The position numbers were made by a program, and so were the translations under genes. Below, piece after piece: positions 18,218 to 25,990 of a DNA stretch of 64,000 nt. The DNA is from JAXGXJ01 sp963829545 (GTDB lineage: Bacteria > Actinomycetota > Thermoleophilia > RBG-16-64-13). Under the pieces are notes generated by a model. That model made no database searches, was not told the DNA's origin, and saw nothing but the letters and a program-made list of their open reading frames with translations. Numbering within the stretch: position 1 is the first letter of the stretch; each line of letters starts with the position of its first letter. The stretch is from assembly GCA_963829545.1 (NCBI GenBank), contig CAWHIX010000001.1:150566-214565 (forward strand), written 5' to 3'.

Positions 18218-18601
18218 TCACAGATGCGAGACGACCTCCGCGACTTCCACGACGAGAGCCCCGCGGGCCCAGGGGAAGTGAGTCTTCACGCGATCCATGT
18301 CACGCCCGGAAGCAACGATTGTGCCGGTCCCCTTCAAGGTGAAGCCCTGTCCGGGTCCAAGCTTACCCTCAACTTGGCGCGATGCTACCAGAAGCTGGAT
18401 CTCGGGATTACGCTCCAGATTCGCCTCCATCTGGTGATAGTAGCCCGCCGGGATGACCAAGCGATTGCCCTCGAACCCCAACTGGCGGACGTAGTCGCCC
18501 CACGTCGCCGTGATGTGAGGCCCCTGGGGGCCGGCGGTGACCATCGCCACAAACTCGGTCGTTTCAAGGACTTCGCGGCAGGCACCATCGAGCAGCGCCA
18601 T
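18218..18601 (-). CDS. Pyridoxamine 5'-phosphate oxidase-fold protein
   Basis: About 127 residues with the split-barrel flavin-binding fold. Key parts are FVAMVTAGPQGPHITATWGD (strand pair), GNRLVIPAGYYHQMEANLER and VEGKLGPGQGFTLKGTGTI. CTGGAGGAAGAC precedes the ATG at 18601, which is preferred over upstream in-frame starts. The fold binds FMN, F420 or heme; the reaction is not predictable here. Confidence 0.75.
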   Translation of the reverse strand: MALLDGACREVLETTEFVAMVTAGPQGPHITATWGDYVRQLGFEGNRLVIPAGYYHQMEANLERNPEIQLLVASRQVEGKLGPGQGFTLKGTGTIVASGRDMDRVKTHFPWARGALVVEVAEVVSHL

Positions 18602-18775
18602 GTCTTCCTCCAGTCTGGGATGCGGTTCGCAGCTTGCGCTTCCTACTTCTTTCCTCGCATTACCCAGGACAAACATCGAGGCCGAGATCGCCGGCCTCGC
18701 CCGGCGGAATCTGCAGTGGCATCCTCGGAACACTGGCCATCCGCAAGGGGGCCCGCACCCTGCTGCAACTGGTCA

Positions 18776-19801
18776 TCAAGTCTGGTCCTGGTACCGTTGT
18801 ACTTCATCGTACTTGTACTCGAGGTGGACGCCGGCCTCCAGCAGCATGGCCTCCGGTTCGTCCGCAGCTTGGTACCTTCTCTCACACAAGACGCTCTCGA
18901 TCCCGCAGTTGATGATGAGCATCGCGCAGGTGCGGCAGGGCGTCATCCGCGTATACAGAGTCGCTCCCTCCAGGGAGATACCCAGTCTTGCTGCCTGGCA
19001 GATAGCATTCTGCTCGGCATGGATGGTGCGCATGCAGTGTTCGGTGATTCGACCATCATCATGGATGAGCCGCTTCATTTGGTGGCCGACGTCGTCACAG
19101 TGCGGGAAGCCACGGGGAGAACCCACAAAACCGGTGACGAGGATCCTCCTGTCCTTGACGATGACGCAGCCGCTCTTTCCTCGGTCACACGTGGCCCTCT
19201 TGGAGACGGCGTCAGCGATCTCGAAGAAGTAGTCATCCCACGAGGGTCGTTCCATCACAGCAGTGTCCGGGCGATCCCGGTTCGGTTCGATCCAGTAGCG
19301 GCGCTTCGGTACCTCAAGGTCCGGCCCGGTGACGATGTTCTCGAGAACGCCGCCGCACTTCTCGATCGTCCTGATCGAGCCGATGTTGTCGTCGTCGCAG
19401 GTCACCAGGACTCGTCGGATGCCGAGCTTCTCGTCGGCGATCTGGAGCGCCAGGCCGAGCATCGCGGTGGCGTAGCCTCTGCGTCGGAACTCCGGAACGA
19501 CGACATAGCCGATATGTCCTCCGAACTGCTCGAAGAACGCGTTGAGGTGGTGACGGATCGCCACTCGTCCCACGATCCTGTCTGAGACAAATGCAAAGAG
19601 AAAGGTCTCGGGGACGGAGTCCGGTGGGAGATGCTCCCCCCGCTCTCGCTCCGCGAGCACTTCAAGATAGCGGCGTAATGCCATCCCTTCTTCATAATGA
19701 CGAAGGAAGCTCGGGTATCCGGGCGACGTGGCGCGGTGCGCGCGAAGAAACTCCTCTTCCTCGGCTTCTCTCAGATTGCGGAGGGCGAGGTCTATTCCCA
19801 T
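18776..19801 (-). CDS. GNAT acetyltransferase-dCMP deaminase apparent fusion
   Basis: 341 residues from the ATG at 19801. Residues about 1-170 are a GNAT domain with the acetyl-CoA loop VVPEFRRRGYATAML. From Met183 (MERPSWDDYFFEIAD) a complete deoxycytidylate deaminase-like domain follows, with zinc motifs HAEQNA (His261, with Glu263 as proton shuttle) and PCRTC (Cys289, Cys292). Deoxycytidylate deaminases make dUMP for thymidylate synthesis. In the +1 frame a TGA overlaps the ATG of Met183 (GTGATGG), so a single-base error could have merged two translationally coupled genes. Both domains look complete, so both functions are likely whichever is true. Confidence 0.72.
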   Translation of the reverse strand: MGIDLALRNLREAEEEEFLRAHRATSPGYPSFLRHYEEGMALRRYLEVLAERERGEHLPPDSVPETFLFAFVSDRIVGRVAIRHHLNAFFEQFGGHIGYVVVPEFRRRGYATAMLGLALQIADEKLGIRRVLVTCDDDNIGSIRTIEKCGGVLENIVTGPDLEVPKRRYWIEPNRDRPDTAVMERPSWDDYFFEIADAVSKRATCDRGKSGCVIVKDRRILVTGFVGSPRGFPHCDDVGHQMKRLIHDDGRITEHCMRTIHAEQNAICQAARLGISLEGATLYTRMTPCRTCAMLIINCGIESVLCERRYQAADEPEAMLLEAGVHLEYKYDEVQRYQDQT

Positions 19802-19932
19802 GGCCGATGCTGTCTCTCGGCTATTCGGCGCTCCTTGGGTCGCATACGACAAGTACGGCGGGATGAAAGCATCCCGCCGTACAAAAGGGGCCAAAGTACC
19901 CCAGGCAGAAGCCCGGGAGTTGCTGCTTCAGA

Positions 19933-20280
19933 CTACTTCTTGGGGGCGGTCAGCGCGACGAGCATCTTCGCGCTGGAGGTGCCGGTGTTGGTGACGCACT
20001 TGTTGGTGCCGGGGCCGCAGTGGAAGCTGTCGCCCGCGTGCAGAACGGTCTCCCCATCGTCGGTCTTGAGGGTCATCTCACCCTCGACGATGTAGTAGAG
20101 GGACTCCATCGCGTTGTTGGCGAAGTCGGTGCGGCCGCCGGGGAGGAAATGGGTCAGGCCCATGATGACGGCGCCGTCGTTGACATCCTGAGGGTCATGC
20201 AGGCGCGTGGTGCGGCAATCGTAGTGGCCCGGAGCCTCGTACGTGTAGGACTCGTTGATGCGGGTGATCTTGTAGCTCAC
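19933..20280 (-). CDS. Single-domain cupin protein
   Basis: 115 residues. Cupin strands are visible: GGRTDFANNAMESLYYIVEGEMTL (motif 1, lacking the usual HxH) and GDSFHCGPGTNKCVTNTG (motif 2). GGGAG precedes the GTG at 20280, and the start overlaps the stop of the upstream TetR frame (GTGA). Possibly a small-molecule binding or isomerase protein under TetR control; substrate unknown. Confidence 0.72.
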   Translation of the reverse strand: MSYKITRINESYTYEAPGHYDCRTTRLHDPQDVNDGAVIMGLTHFLPGGRTDFANNAMESLYYIVEGEMTLKTDDGETVLHAGDSFHCGPGTNKCVTNTGTSSAKMLVALTAPKK

Positions 20281-21092
20281 TGCAATACTCCCTTTCGCAT
20301 TTGTTCACGAACGGCGTGTCGCCCACGTTTGTAGGGATATGCTATCACCAGTCGAGCAGCCGACGCTGACCCTGCAAGGCGCGGATAGCCGTGGCGTCTT
20401 GTACCGTCTCCAGCACTCGCAGCTGAATCCAGAAGCCTCTGGAGTCCATCAAGAATGAGGCTGAGCCCGAATTCGAAGTCGGCGCTTTCATCGTAGTCGG
20501 AGTTCATCGCATATTCGACGACCATCTCCCTGAGGTAGGGGTACTCATCGGCGGGTATGGCACGGAGGAAGGCCTCCGTCATTTCCTCGGGTTTGATGTC
20601 GCCCTCGGCAGACATGTTGAGCTGCTGTCGACCGAAGCCGTAGATGTAGCTGTCGAGGACCGAGAACGCACGAGCCGCCATTTCGAGTGTGAACCCCGCC
20701 CGCCGCAGCGTACCCACCACCCAGTCAAAGTAGCGTAGCCTCGCAGGTCCGCTGCTCTCTCGTGAATCGATCAGCCGGCTCGCCCACGGGTGACGAGAGA
20801 AGACCGACTGGGCTGAGATCGCCCTCCTCCGCATCGCCTCCTTCCAGCCGACCTCGCCGGAGGGAAGATCGATCTCGCTCACCACAAGGTCGACCATGCC
20901 GTCGAGGATGTCGTCCTTGTTCGCCACGTGGTTGTACAGCGACATCGCTTCGACCTCGAGTCTGCGTCCCAGCTCTCGCATGCTGAGAGACTCGATGCCG
21001 CGCTCGTCCGCGAGCCCTATCGCGGCACGCAGCACTCGCTCCCTGCTGAGCGGGAGTCGGGGCTCCGGGCTTGGCTCCGCGTATCTCGGCAT
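20277..21092 (-). CDS. TetR family regulator with TetR-type C-terminal domain
   Basis: 271 residues. The N-terminal helix-turn-helix has LADERGIESLSMRELGRRL and AMSLYNHVANKDDIL. The C-terminal part (FEFGLSLILDGLQRLLD) fits the tetracycline-repressor-type ligand domain. A roughly 50-residue basic tail beyond the usual end overlaps the cupin start; it could be real or the result of a shift near the stop. Two operator palindromes lie directly upstream, shared with the divergent membrane-protein gene at 21206. Confidence 0.85.
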   Translation of the reverse strand: MPRYAEPSPEPRLPLSRERVLRAAIGLADERGIESLSMRELGRRLEVEAMSLYNHVANKDDILDGMVDLVVSEIDLPSGEVGWKEAMRRRAISAQSVFSRHPWASRLIDSRESSGPARLRYFDWVVGTLRRAGFTLEMAARAFSVLDSYIYGFGRQQLNMSAEGDIKPEEMTEAFLRAIPADEYPYLREMVVEYAMNSDYDESADFEFGLSLILDGLQRLLDSAASAGDGTRRHGYPRLAGSASAARLVIAYPYKRGRHAVREQMRKGVLQ

Positions 21093-21105
21093 GTCCTCTC
21101 CCCTC

Positions 21106-21134
21106 TTGACAGACTTACGGCGTAAGTGTAGACT
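21106..21134 (+). promoter_or_regulatory. Candidate sigma-70-type promoter for the 21206 gene
   Basis: TTGACA at 21106-21111, a 17-base spacer and TAGACT at 21129-21134. The spacer is filled by the first TetR palindrome, an arrangement suited to repression. Confidence 0.5.
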
Positions 21135-21146
21135 TACAACGTAAGT
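21113..21146. promoter_or_regulatory. Twin TetR operator palindromes
   Basis: ACTTAC-GGC-GTAAGT (21113-21127) and ACTTAC-AAC-GTAAGT (21132-21146) have identical 6-bp arms and 3-bp spacers, with centres 19 bp apart. A weaker third copy (TTTACATCGTACGT) follows. They lie between the divergent TetR and DUF4386-like genes. Confidence 0.7.
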
Positions 21147-21205
21147 TTACATCGTACGTGTCGACGCGACAACCATAGCGCGCTTCGACGAGACAGGAGG
21201 GTCAG

Positions 21206-21922
21206 ATGAAAGCACTTGTCAGAGGCAACGCGCGTCAGCAAAGGGCGGGAGGCCTCTCGGCGCTCTACCTGGCGCTGGCCTATCTGATCGCGATGCCCTA
21301 CTTCCTCATCGCAGTCGACTACCTCGGCGTGACCGACCCTGTGCAAAAGGTCGCTCTGCTGGCGGAGCACCAGGGCAGCATGACCGCCATGCACCTCATC
21401 ACCTACGTGATCTTCGGGATCGCTCTCGCGGTTCTCTCACTCGCACTCTACCGACGTATGAAGGACGGGGCGCCTGTGATGATGCAGGCCGCCACTGTCG
21501 TGGGACTAATCTGGGCGGTCGTGCTCGTCGCGAGCGGCTTGGTCTTCAACTTCGGCATGGAGACGGTCGCCGGCCTATACGACACGAATCCGGATCAAGC
21601 CGTGGCGGTCTGGCAGGCGATCGAGCCGGTGACGGAGGGGCTGGGCGGAGCCGGTGGCGAGATTCTCGGCGGCCTATGGGTGCTGCTTGTGAGTTGGACG
21701 GCCCTGCGCACTGGGGGGCTGCCCAAGACTCTCGGCTGGCTGGGTGTGGCCATCGGCCTCATGGGCATCGCCTCGGTCGTCCCGGCTCTGAGGGACGCAG
21801 GAATGGTCTTCGGGATGCTGCAGATCGTGTGGCTCGTGTGGACCGGGATCGTGATGCTGCGCACAACCGAGCGCGCAGCGGAGCGGGTCGCGTCGACGGC
21901 TGAGGTCGCGGTCCTGTCATAA
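21206..21922 (+). CDS. DUF4386-like membrane protein
   Basis: 238 residues with about seven hydrophobic segments and the DUF4386-like ending GIASVVPALRDAGMVFGMLQIVWLVWTGIVML. ACAGGAGGGTCAG precedes the ATG at 21206. Divergent from the TetR gene and preceded by its presumed operators, so probably induced by the regulator's ligand. Similar in type to the gene at 12774. Confidence 0.78.
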   Translation: MKALVRGNARQQRAGGLSALYLALAYLIAMPYFLIAVDYLGVTDPVQKVALLAEHQGSMTAMHLITYVIFGIALAVLSLALYRRMKDGAPVMMQAATVVGLIWAVVLVASGLVFNFGMETVAGLYDTNPDQAVAVWQAIEPVTEGLGGAGGEILGGLWVLLVSWTALRTGGLPKTLGWLGVAIGLMGIASVVPALRDAGMVFGMLQIVWLVWTGIVMLRTTERAAERVASTAEVAVLS

Positions 21923-21949
21923 CTAGGATCAACAGTGGAGTGGGGCAGA

Positions 21950-21983
21950 GGCGACAGGAGGACCTTTGAGTCCTCCTGTCGCC
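21950..21983 (+). terminator. Strong hairpin, probable terminator
   Basis: A perfect 14-bp stem (GGCGACAGGAGGAC / GTCCTCCTGTCGCC) with a CTTTGA loop, 28 bases after the membrane-protein stop. No T-tract follows, so rho-independent action is uncertain. Confidence 0.55.
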
Positions 21984-22153
21984 ATCGACTCTGGGGCAGA
22001 TCAGCGATCCGGTGTCTCCACGGACTCGATCTGCCACGCACCGCCCCCCGGTACCGCTTGCCGGGCCATCGGGACCATGTCTAGAATGGCCGTATCGGTC
22101 CAAGCGGCACGTGCTTTCACGACCGGCAGAACAGTCCAGGAGAGGAGCCACCC

Positions 22154-22423
22154 ATGGCCAAGGTTCTCGTCAGACTCCCGTTGGGCGTTTCCCTCCCAGG
22201 CATGCCGACGCTCATGGAATGCGAAGGTGCGACGGTCGCGGAGGTCCTCGCTGACTGCGTGGCCAAAGAACCCCGGCTCGGGGGGCGGATCTTCCGCAAG
22301 GACGGCACCCTCTGGGTGGGGGTCTCCATCAACGGAACCAGCCTGCTCCCGGATGCGGCGCTGGTCGCGGCCATCGGGGACGGCGATGGGATCCGGCTGG
22401 TGCCAGGCGTCGGAGCATGCTGA
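22154..22423 (+). CDS. MoaD/ThiS-like ubiquitin-fold protein without terminal diglycine
   Basis: 89 residues with the beta-grasp pattern of sulfur carriers: MAKVLVRLPLGVSLPG, GATVAEVLADCVAKEP, LWVGVSINGTSLLPDAAL and GDGDGIRLVPGVGAC. Functional MoaD or ThiS ends in Gly-Gly; this one ends Gly-Ala-Cys, so thiocarboxylation at the end is doubtful without processing. GAGGAG precedes the ATG. No activating enzyme is adjacent. Confidence 0.65.
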   Translation: MAKVLVRLPLGVSLPGMPTLMECEGATVAEVLADCVAKEPRLGGRIFRKDGTLWVGVSINGTSLLPDAALVAAIGDGDGIRLVPGVGAC

Positions 22424-22488
22424 GCAGGCTGACGTAGCTGCCTGTGGTCGACGACCCTGTCCGTTGCCGGGACGGCGAGACTCGCCGC

Positions 22489-22678
22489 CTACGGGTCGGG
22501 TTTCACGATCATGCCTGGAAGGGCTCCGTCCACCCCCGCTCCCAGGGCCGGCGGTGCTCGCTATCTTGTCGCCTTCGTATGTCCCCACGGCTCTGCCGAA
22601 GTGCCAAACACTGCCCGCGCTGTCCTGGGCATACCAGTCGCGGTTCTCTTCGAGCACAAGGCCTTCAGAGGACTTCAT
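22489..22678 (-). pseudogene. Truncated remnant of a DWYAQD/VWHFG secreted-protein family
   Basis: The minus strand reads LVLEENRDWYAQDSAGSVWHF then GTYEGDKIAST. After one or two single-base shifts it continues W-E-x-G-V-D-G-A-L-P-G-M-I-V-K-P-D-P to a stop at 22489-22491. This pattern is the core of a common actinobacterial extracytoplasmic protein family. The N-terminal half is missing beyond about 22678. Confidence 0.5.
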
Positions 22679-22703
22679 TCTTGGACAATTCTACGCTGAA
22701 AGG

Positions 22704-22728
22704 CCCTTCGAGTGTCTCCCTCGAAGGG
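22704..22728 (+). promoter_or_regulatory. Hairpin in the metF leader
   Basis: CCCTTCGAG and CTCGAAGGG form a 9-bp perfect stem around a 7-base loop, about 110 bases before the metF start. It could be a leader attenuator or a terminator for an upstream transcript. Confidence 0.35.
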
Positions 22729-22838
22729 TCCTGGGGTACTATCAGATCAGTCGTAGTCGACAGCTCTGCGCGCGGCCTCGAGCCGGGGCGCAGGATCCAG
22801 TCCCGTCACGTTACCGATCCAGGAGAAGGGCCGAACTC

Positions 22839-23705
22839 ATGGAACTGACCGAAGTCCTGTACTCACGAATGAGCTTCTCATTCGAAGTCTTCCCACCCAA
22901 GACCGATGCGGGCATGGAGAAGCTCAGGGAAGCGCTCAAACACTACTACAGCTTCAAGCCGGACTTCATCAGTTGCACGTATGGCGCCGGCGGCAGCAAC
23001 GCCGGTCGCAACGTGGAGATCTGTCAGGCCATCAAGGAGGACGGTGTCACCGAGGTCCTCACGCATTTCACCTGCATCGGCAACAGCAAGGAGAAGATCG
23101 ACAGCGAACTCGAGAACTACCTGGCCCTGGGCGTCGAGAACATCCTGGCCATGCGAGGTGACTTTCCGGAGGGCTGGGAAGGAACGCAGGGCGACTTCAA
23201 CCACGCCGATGGACTGATCAGATACATAAGGACCAAGTTCCCGGACTTCTGCATCTCCGCGGCCTGCTATCCCGAGAAGCACATCCTGGCTCCGTCCTTC
23301 GAGGCCGACATCGCCCACCTGCGCAGCAAGCAGGACAACGGAGCCGAGTTCCTTATGTCGCAGTTGTGCCATGACGTCGAGGCCTTCGAGGCCTTCGTCT
23401 ATCGCATAAGAGAGGCTGGGATAACCATCCCGGTGGTGTTGGGGATCATGCCGGCGCTCCAAAAGGACGCCATCATCCGCATGACCTTGATGAACGGTTG
23501 TTCGATCCCCGGCGGATTGGCAGCGATCATCGGCAAATACGGTGAAGATCCCGATGAGTTCAAGAAGGCGGGCATCGAGTACACCATCGAGCAGATCTAC
23601 AAATACATGGCCGCGGGGATCGGCGGACTACACCTCTACACCCTCAACAAATGGGAAGAGGTCGAGGAGATCATGGTCGGCTCTGGGATTCGCGAGGCCA
23701 TCTAG
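22839..23705 (+). CDS. metF: 5,10-methylenetetrahydrofolate reductase
   Basis: 288-residue MetF-type flavoprotein that reduces methylene-H4folate to methyl-H4folate for methionine synthesis or the Wood-Ljungdahl methyl branch. Visible landmarks: SFEVFPPKT with the catalytic-region Glu, CTYGAGGSNAGRN, HFTCIGNSKEKI, NILAMRGDFP and AACYPEKH, and the C-terminal GLHLYTLN. The length fits the bacterial single-domain enzyme. AGGAGAAGGG lies just before the ATG at 22839. Its stop shares CTAG with the convergent dehydrogenase gene. No other folate gene is in the window. Confidence 0.93.
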   Translation: MELTEVLYSRMSFSFEVFPPKTDAGMEKLREALKHYYSFKPDFISCTYGAGGSNAGRNVEICQAIKEDGVTEVLTHFTCIGNSKEKIDSELENYLALGVENILAMRGDFPEGWEGTQGDFNHADGLIRYIRTKFPDFCISAACYPEKHILAPSFEADIAHLRSKQDNGAEFLMSQLCHDVEAFEAFVYRIREAGITIPVVLGIMPALQKDAIIRMTLMNGCSIPGGLAAIIGKYGEDPDEFKKAGIEYTIEQIYKYMAAGIGGLHLYTLNKWEEVEEIMVGSGIREAI

Positions 23706-24706
23706 CTCATGAACGGCATGACCACGCCCTTGATGTAGCCGGGCTTCATGCCCAGGTTGTCTTCGAAGGCCTGGCCGATGTCCTCCAGCCGGTACTTGTG
23801 CGTGACCAGCTTGTCCATCGGATAGATGCCCGTCTCCAGCGCCCACATGGCCCGTTCCAGCTCACTCTGGTGGTCGGTGGACATGCCGATCCCCTGCGGG
23901 CTGTAGATGATCGGGCACTTGATCCAGTTGAAGAGCTCATAGGTGTCGGGCGCCTGGTGCCACCCCACGAGGATGAGCTTGGCCCGGTTGGTCTTGATCA
24001 CGTCGCCGGTCATCTTCACGCCTATCGGTCGGCCGACCACCTCGATTGCTACGTCGACGCCCCGGCCCCCGGTGATCTTCATGACTTCCTCGACCACGTC
24101 CACTTTCGAGGGGTTGAGGGTGATGGTGGCCCCCAGTTCCTTGGCCAGCCGGAGGCGGCTGTCGTCCAGGTCGGCGACGATGTACTCGCGCAGCTTGGGG
24201 GAGGAGACTCCGGCGACGATGCCCAGACCCATGAAGCCGGCGCCTATCTGGAAGACGTAGTCCCCGAACTCCGGGGTGGTGGTCCGCGCGATGGACATGC
24301 AGCTCATGAGGGGCTCGCCGAGCGCGTATTCGAAGGGGACGCCGTCCGGGATCTTCTCGATGACGAAGCCGTGCCCGCGGTGAGCGGCGAAATGGGTGGG
24401 ATCGACGGCCACGTACTCGCAGTAGGCGTCGTCGGCGAAATAGCCGGTTATGCGGTCGCCCACTTTAAAGCCCTTGACCAGCTTGCCGATTTCCACCACG
24501 GTTCCAGCCGGTTCATGCCCGGCACGGCGCGGGAAGGGATTGGCCTGCTTCATCTCTTCGCTGTAGGAGTCTTTGAAGGCGGTCATGTCGCTCGAGCAGA
24601 CTCCGCACGCTTCGATCCTGACCAGCATCTCGCTGTCGGTGATCTGGGGGGTGGGGATGTCGCGGATCTCGTACTTACGGGGCGCCACAACGAACGCTGC
24701 TCTCAT
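23702..24706 (-). CDS. Zinc-type alcohol dehydrogenase family protein
   Basis: 334-residue MDR protein. The catalytic zinc site is present (CGVCSSD, then GHEPAGTVVEIG), the nucleotide fold is IGAGFMGLG, but the four-cysteine structural-zinc loop found in the 5284-6336 protein is absent. AAGGAG precedes the ATG at 24706. Downstream of a cupin gene on the same strand, repeating the cupin/dehydrogenase pairing of the 4.8-6.3 kb region. Substrate unknown. Confidence 0.85.
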   Translation of the reverse strand: MRAAFVVAPRKYEIRDIPTPQITDSEMLVRIEACGVCSSDMTAFKDSYSEEMKQANPFPRRAGHEPAGTVVEIGKLVKGFKVGDRITGYFADDAYCEYVAVDPTHFAAHRGHGFVIEKIPDGVPFEYALGEPLMSCMSIARTTTPEFGDYVFQIGAGFMGLGIVAGVSSPKLREYIVADLDDSRLRLAKELGATITLNPSKVDVVEEVMKITGGRGVDVAIEVVGRPIGVKMTGDVIKTNRAKLILVGWHQAPDTYELFNWIKCPIIYSPQGIGMSTDHQSELERAMWALETGIYPMDKLVTHKYRLEDIGQAFEDNLGMKPGYIKGVVMPFMS

Positions 24707-24777
24707 CTCTCGCACTCTCCTTTGGACGCGTGACGCCGTTTGCCGGCGATCATCGCCAAACTGGGATGATCGGTGCT

Positions 24778-25326
24778 CTAGGACAGCCGGTAGTACTCCA
24801 TATCCGGCTCCGGCTCGAGTACCATGCCCGTGTCTGACGGGTCGGGCACGTGAGCCCACTTGGGATCGCGGCTGACATGCTGATAGAGCCTCGGCCCGTT
24901 CGAGCACGAGTAGAACAATATGGGGCGATCCACTCTGTTGAATCCGAATGGACAATGCCAGACTCTGGGCGGGATCGCAATGACGCAGGCCTGGTCATAT
25001 ACGTGCTTCTCTTCCTCCATGTATAGGTAGAACTCACCGCCTAGATTGTTCTGGTCTTTTGGGTCGGTGCTCAGGAGGATGAGGTACTCCATATGGTCGT
25101 GATAGTGCGGCTTGGAAGTCGGGCTTTCGGTGGGAGGCTCGACTACCATGCCGCCACTGAAGTACGTGCCTCCTTCAATAGCTCTGTCGTCCAGGTACAC
25201 CTGGAATATCTCCGGTCGGTCCAAGTCTCTGTGCATGGGGTTCGGATGGGTGCGGAAGATGAAGCACTCCCCGAATCTCGTGTTGGGATCACCGCTCTTG
25301 ACCACGCCGAAAGCAGGTTGTTCCAT
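24778..25326 (-). CDS. Cupin-fold protein, paralogue of the 4789 gene
   Basis: About 182 residues. The cupin metal motif is KPHYHDHMEYLILLSTDP, with a second motif in IPPRVWHCPFGFNRVDRPI. Segments VWHCPFGFNRVDRPILF and LPHAPLNFKRVDRPIMF (at 5.1 kb) align well, supporting common origin. GGGAGGAGTG precedes the ATG at 25326. Probably co-transcribed with the dehydrogenase 71 bases downstream. Confidence 0.72.
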   Translation of the reverse strand: MEQPAFGVVKSGDPNTRFGECFIFRTHPNPMHRDLDRPEIFQVYLDDRAIEGGTYFSGGMVVEPPTESPTSKPHYHDHMEYLILLSTDPKDQNNLGGEFYLYMEEEKHVYDQACVIAIPPRVWHCPFGFNRVDRPILFYSCSNGPRLYQHVSRDPKWAHVPDPSDTGMVLEPEPDMEYYRLS

Positions 25327-25638
25327 TATCGTTTCACTCCTCCCGTTGCCTGATGAGCCCAGCACCACGACGACTCGGGCGGACGTCGAAACTCACATGC
25401 TTGAGTCCGGCACCTTCCGCGGGGGCGTTCTCACGATAGAACATCTCTCCCCTCTCCGCCGGAGGGATGTGCCATGACATAGTCCCGCGGGGTGGATTCG
25501 CGGGACATCCGCGCACTATTGAGTCGGGGAGGCGCTTCCATGCCGTTGAATCAATCGCTGCGTACCACCGGCCGGCCCCGACAGGACAACGCCCGCTGTC
25601 CACGAATACTGTCGTCAAACTCGCGACGAGGAGGCGTT

Positions 25639-25878
25639 ATGCACGGGCGTGTGTTCATACAGACCATGATCACCTTGGCGTCGGCGGCACTGGGCTTCGT
25701 GTGTGCCCTGGCCTGGAACGAGGCCATCAAGGCGGCCATCATCAAGATCACCGGCGTCGACGACAGCCTAGCGGGGTTGTTCACCTACGCCATCATCGCT
25801 ACCATCATCGCCGTCGTGGTGCTCGTCCTTCTCGGCCGAGCGGCGCAGAAGATGGGCGGCGATAGCGCCGTGAAATAG
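25639..25878 (+). CDS. DUF5654 small membrane protein
   Basis: 79 residues with two hydrophobic segments and the family pattern LASAALGFVCALAWNEAIKA and IATIIAVVVLVLLGRAAQKM. ACGAGGAGGCG precedes the ATG at 25639; longer in-frame starts lack a ribosome site. Function of the family is unknown. Confidence 0.8.
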   Translation: MHGRVFIQTMITLASAALGFVCALAWNEAIKAAIIKITGVDDSLAGLFTYAIIATIIAVVVLVLLGRAAQKMGGDSAVK

Positions 25879-25907
25879 GCCGGCTGGAGTCATCGAGCAG
25901 AGCAAGC

Positions 25908-25946
25908 ACCCCGGCCGGCAAGGCCCGGCATCGGCCGGTCCGGGGT
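25908..25946 (+). terminator. GC-rich hairpin after the DUF5654 gene
   Basis: ACCCCGGCCGG pairs with CCGG-T-CCGGGGT, an 11-bp stem with one bulged T. It lies 30 bases after the DUF5654 stop and has no T-tract. Confidence 0.4.
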
Positions 25947-25990
25947 ATCGGGCGAGCGTCTCACTAAACAGACCCATCGTCAGAGGGGGG

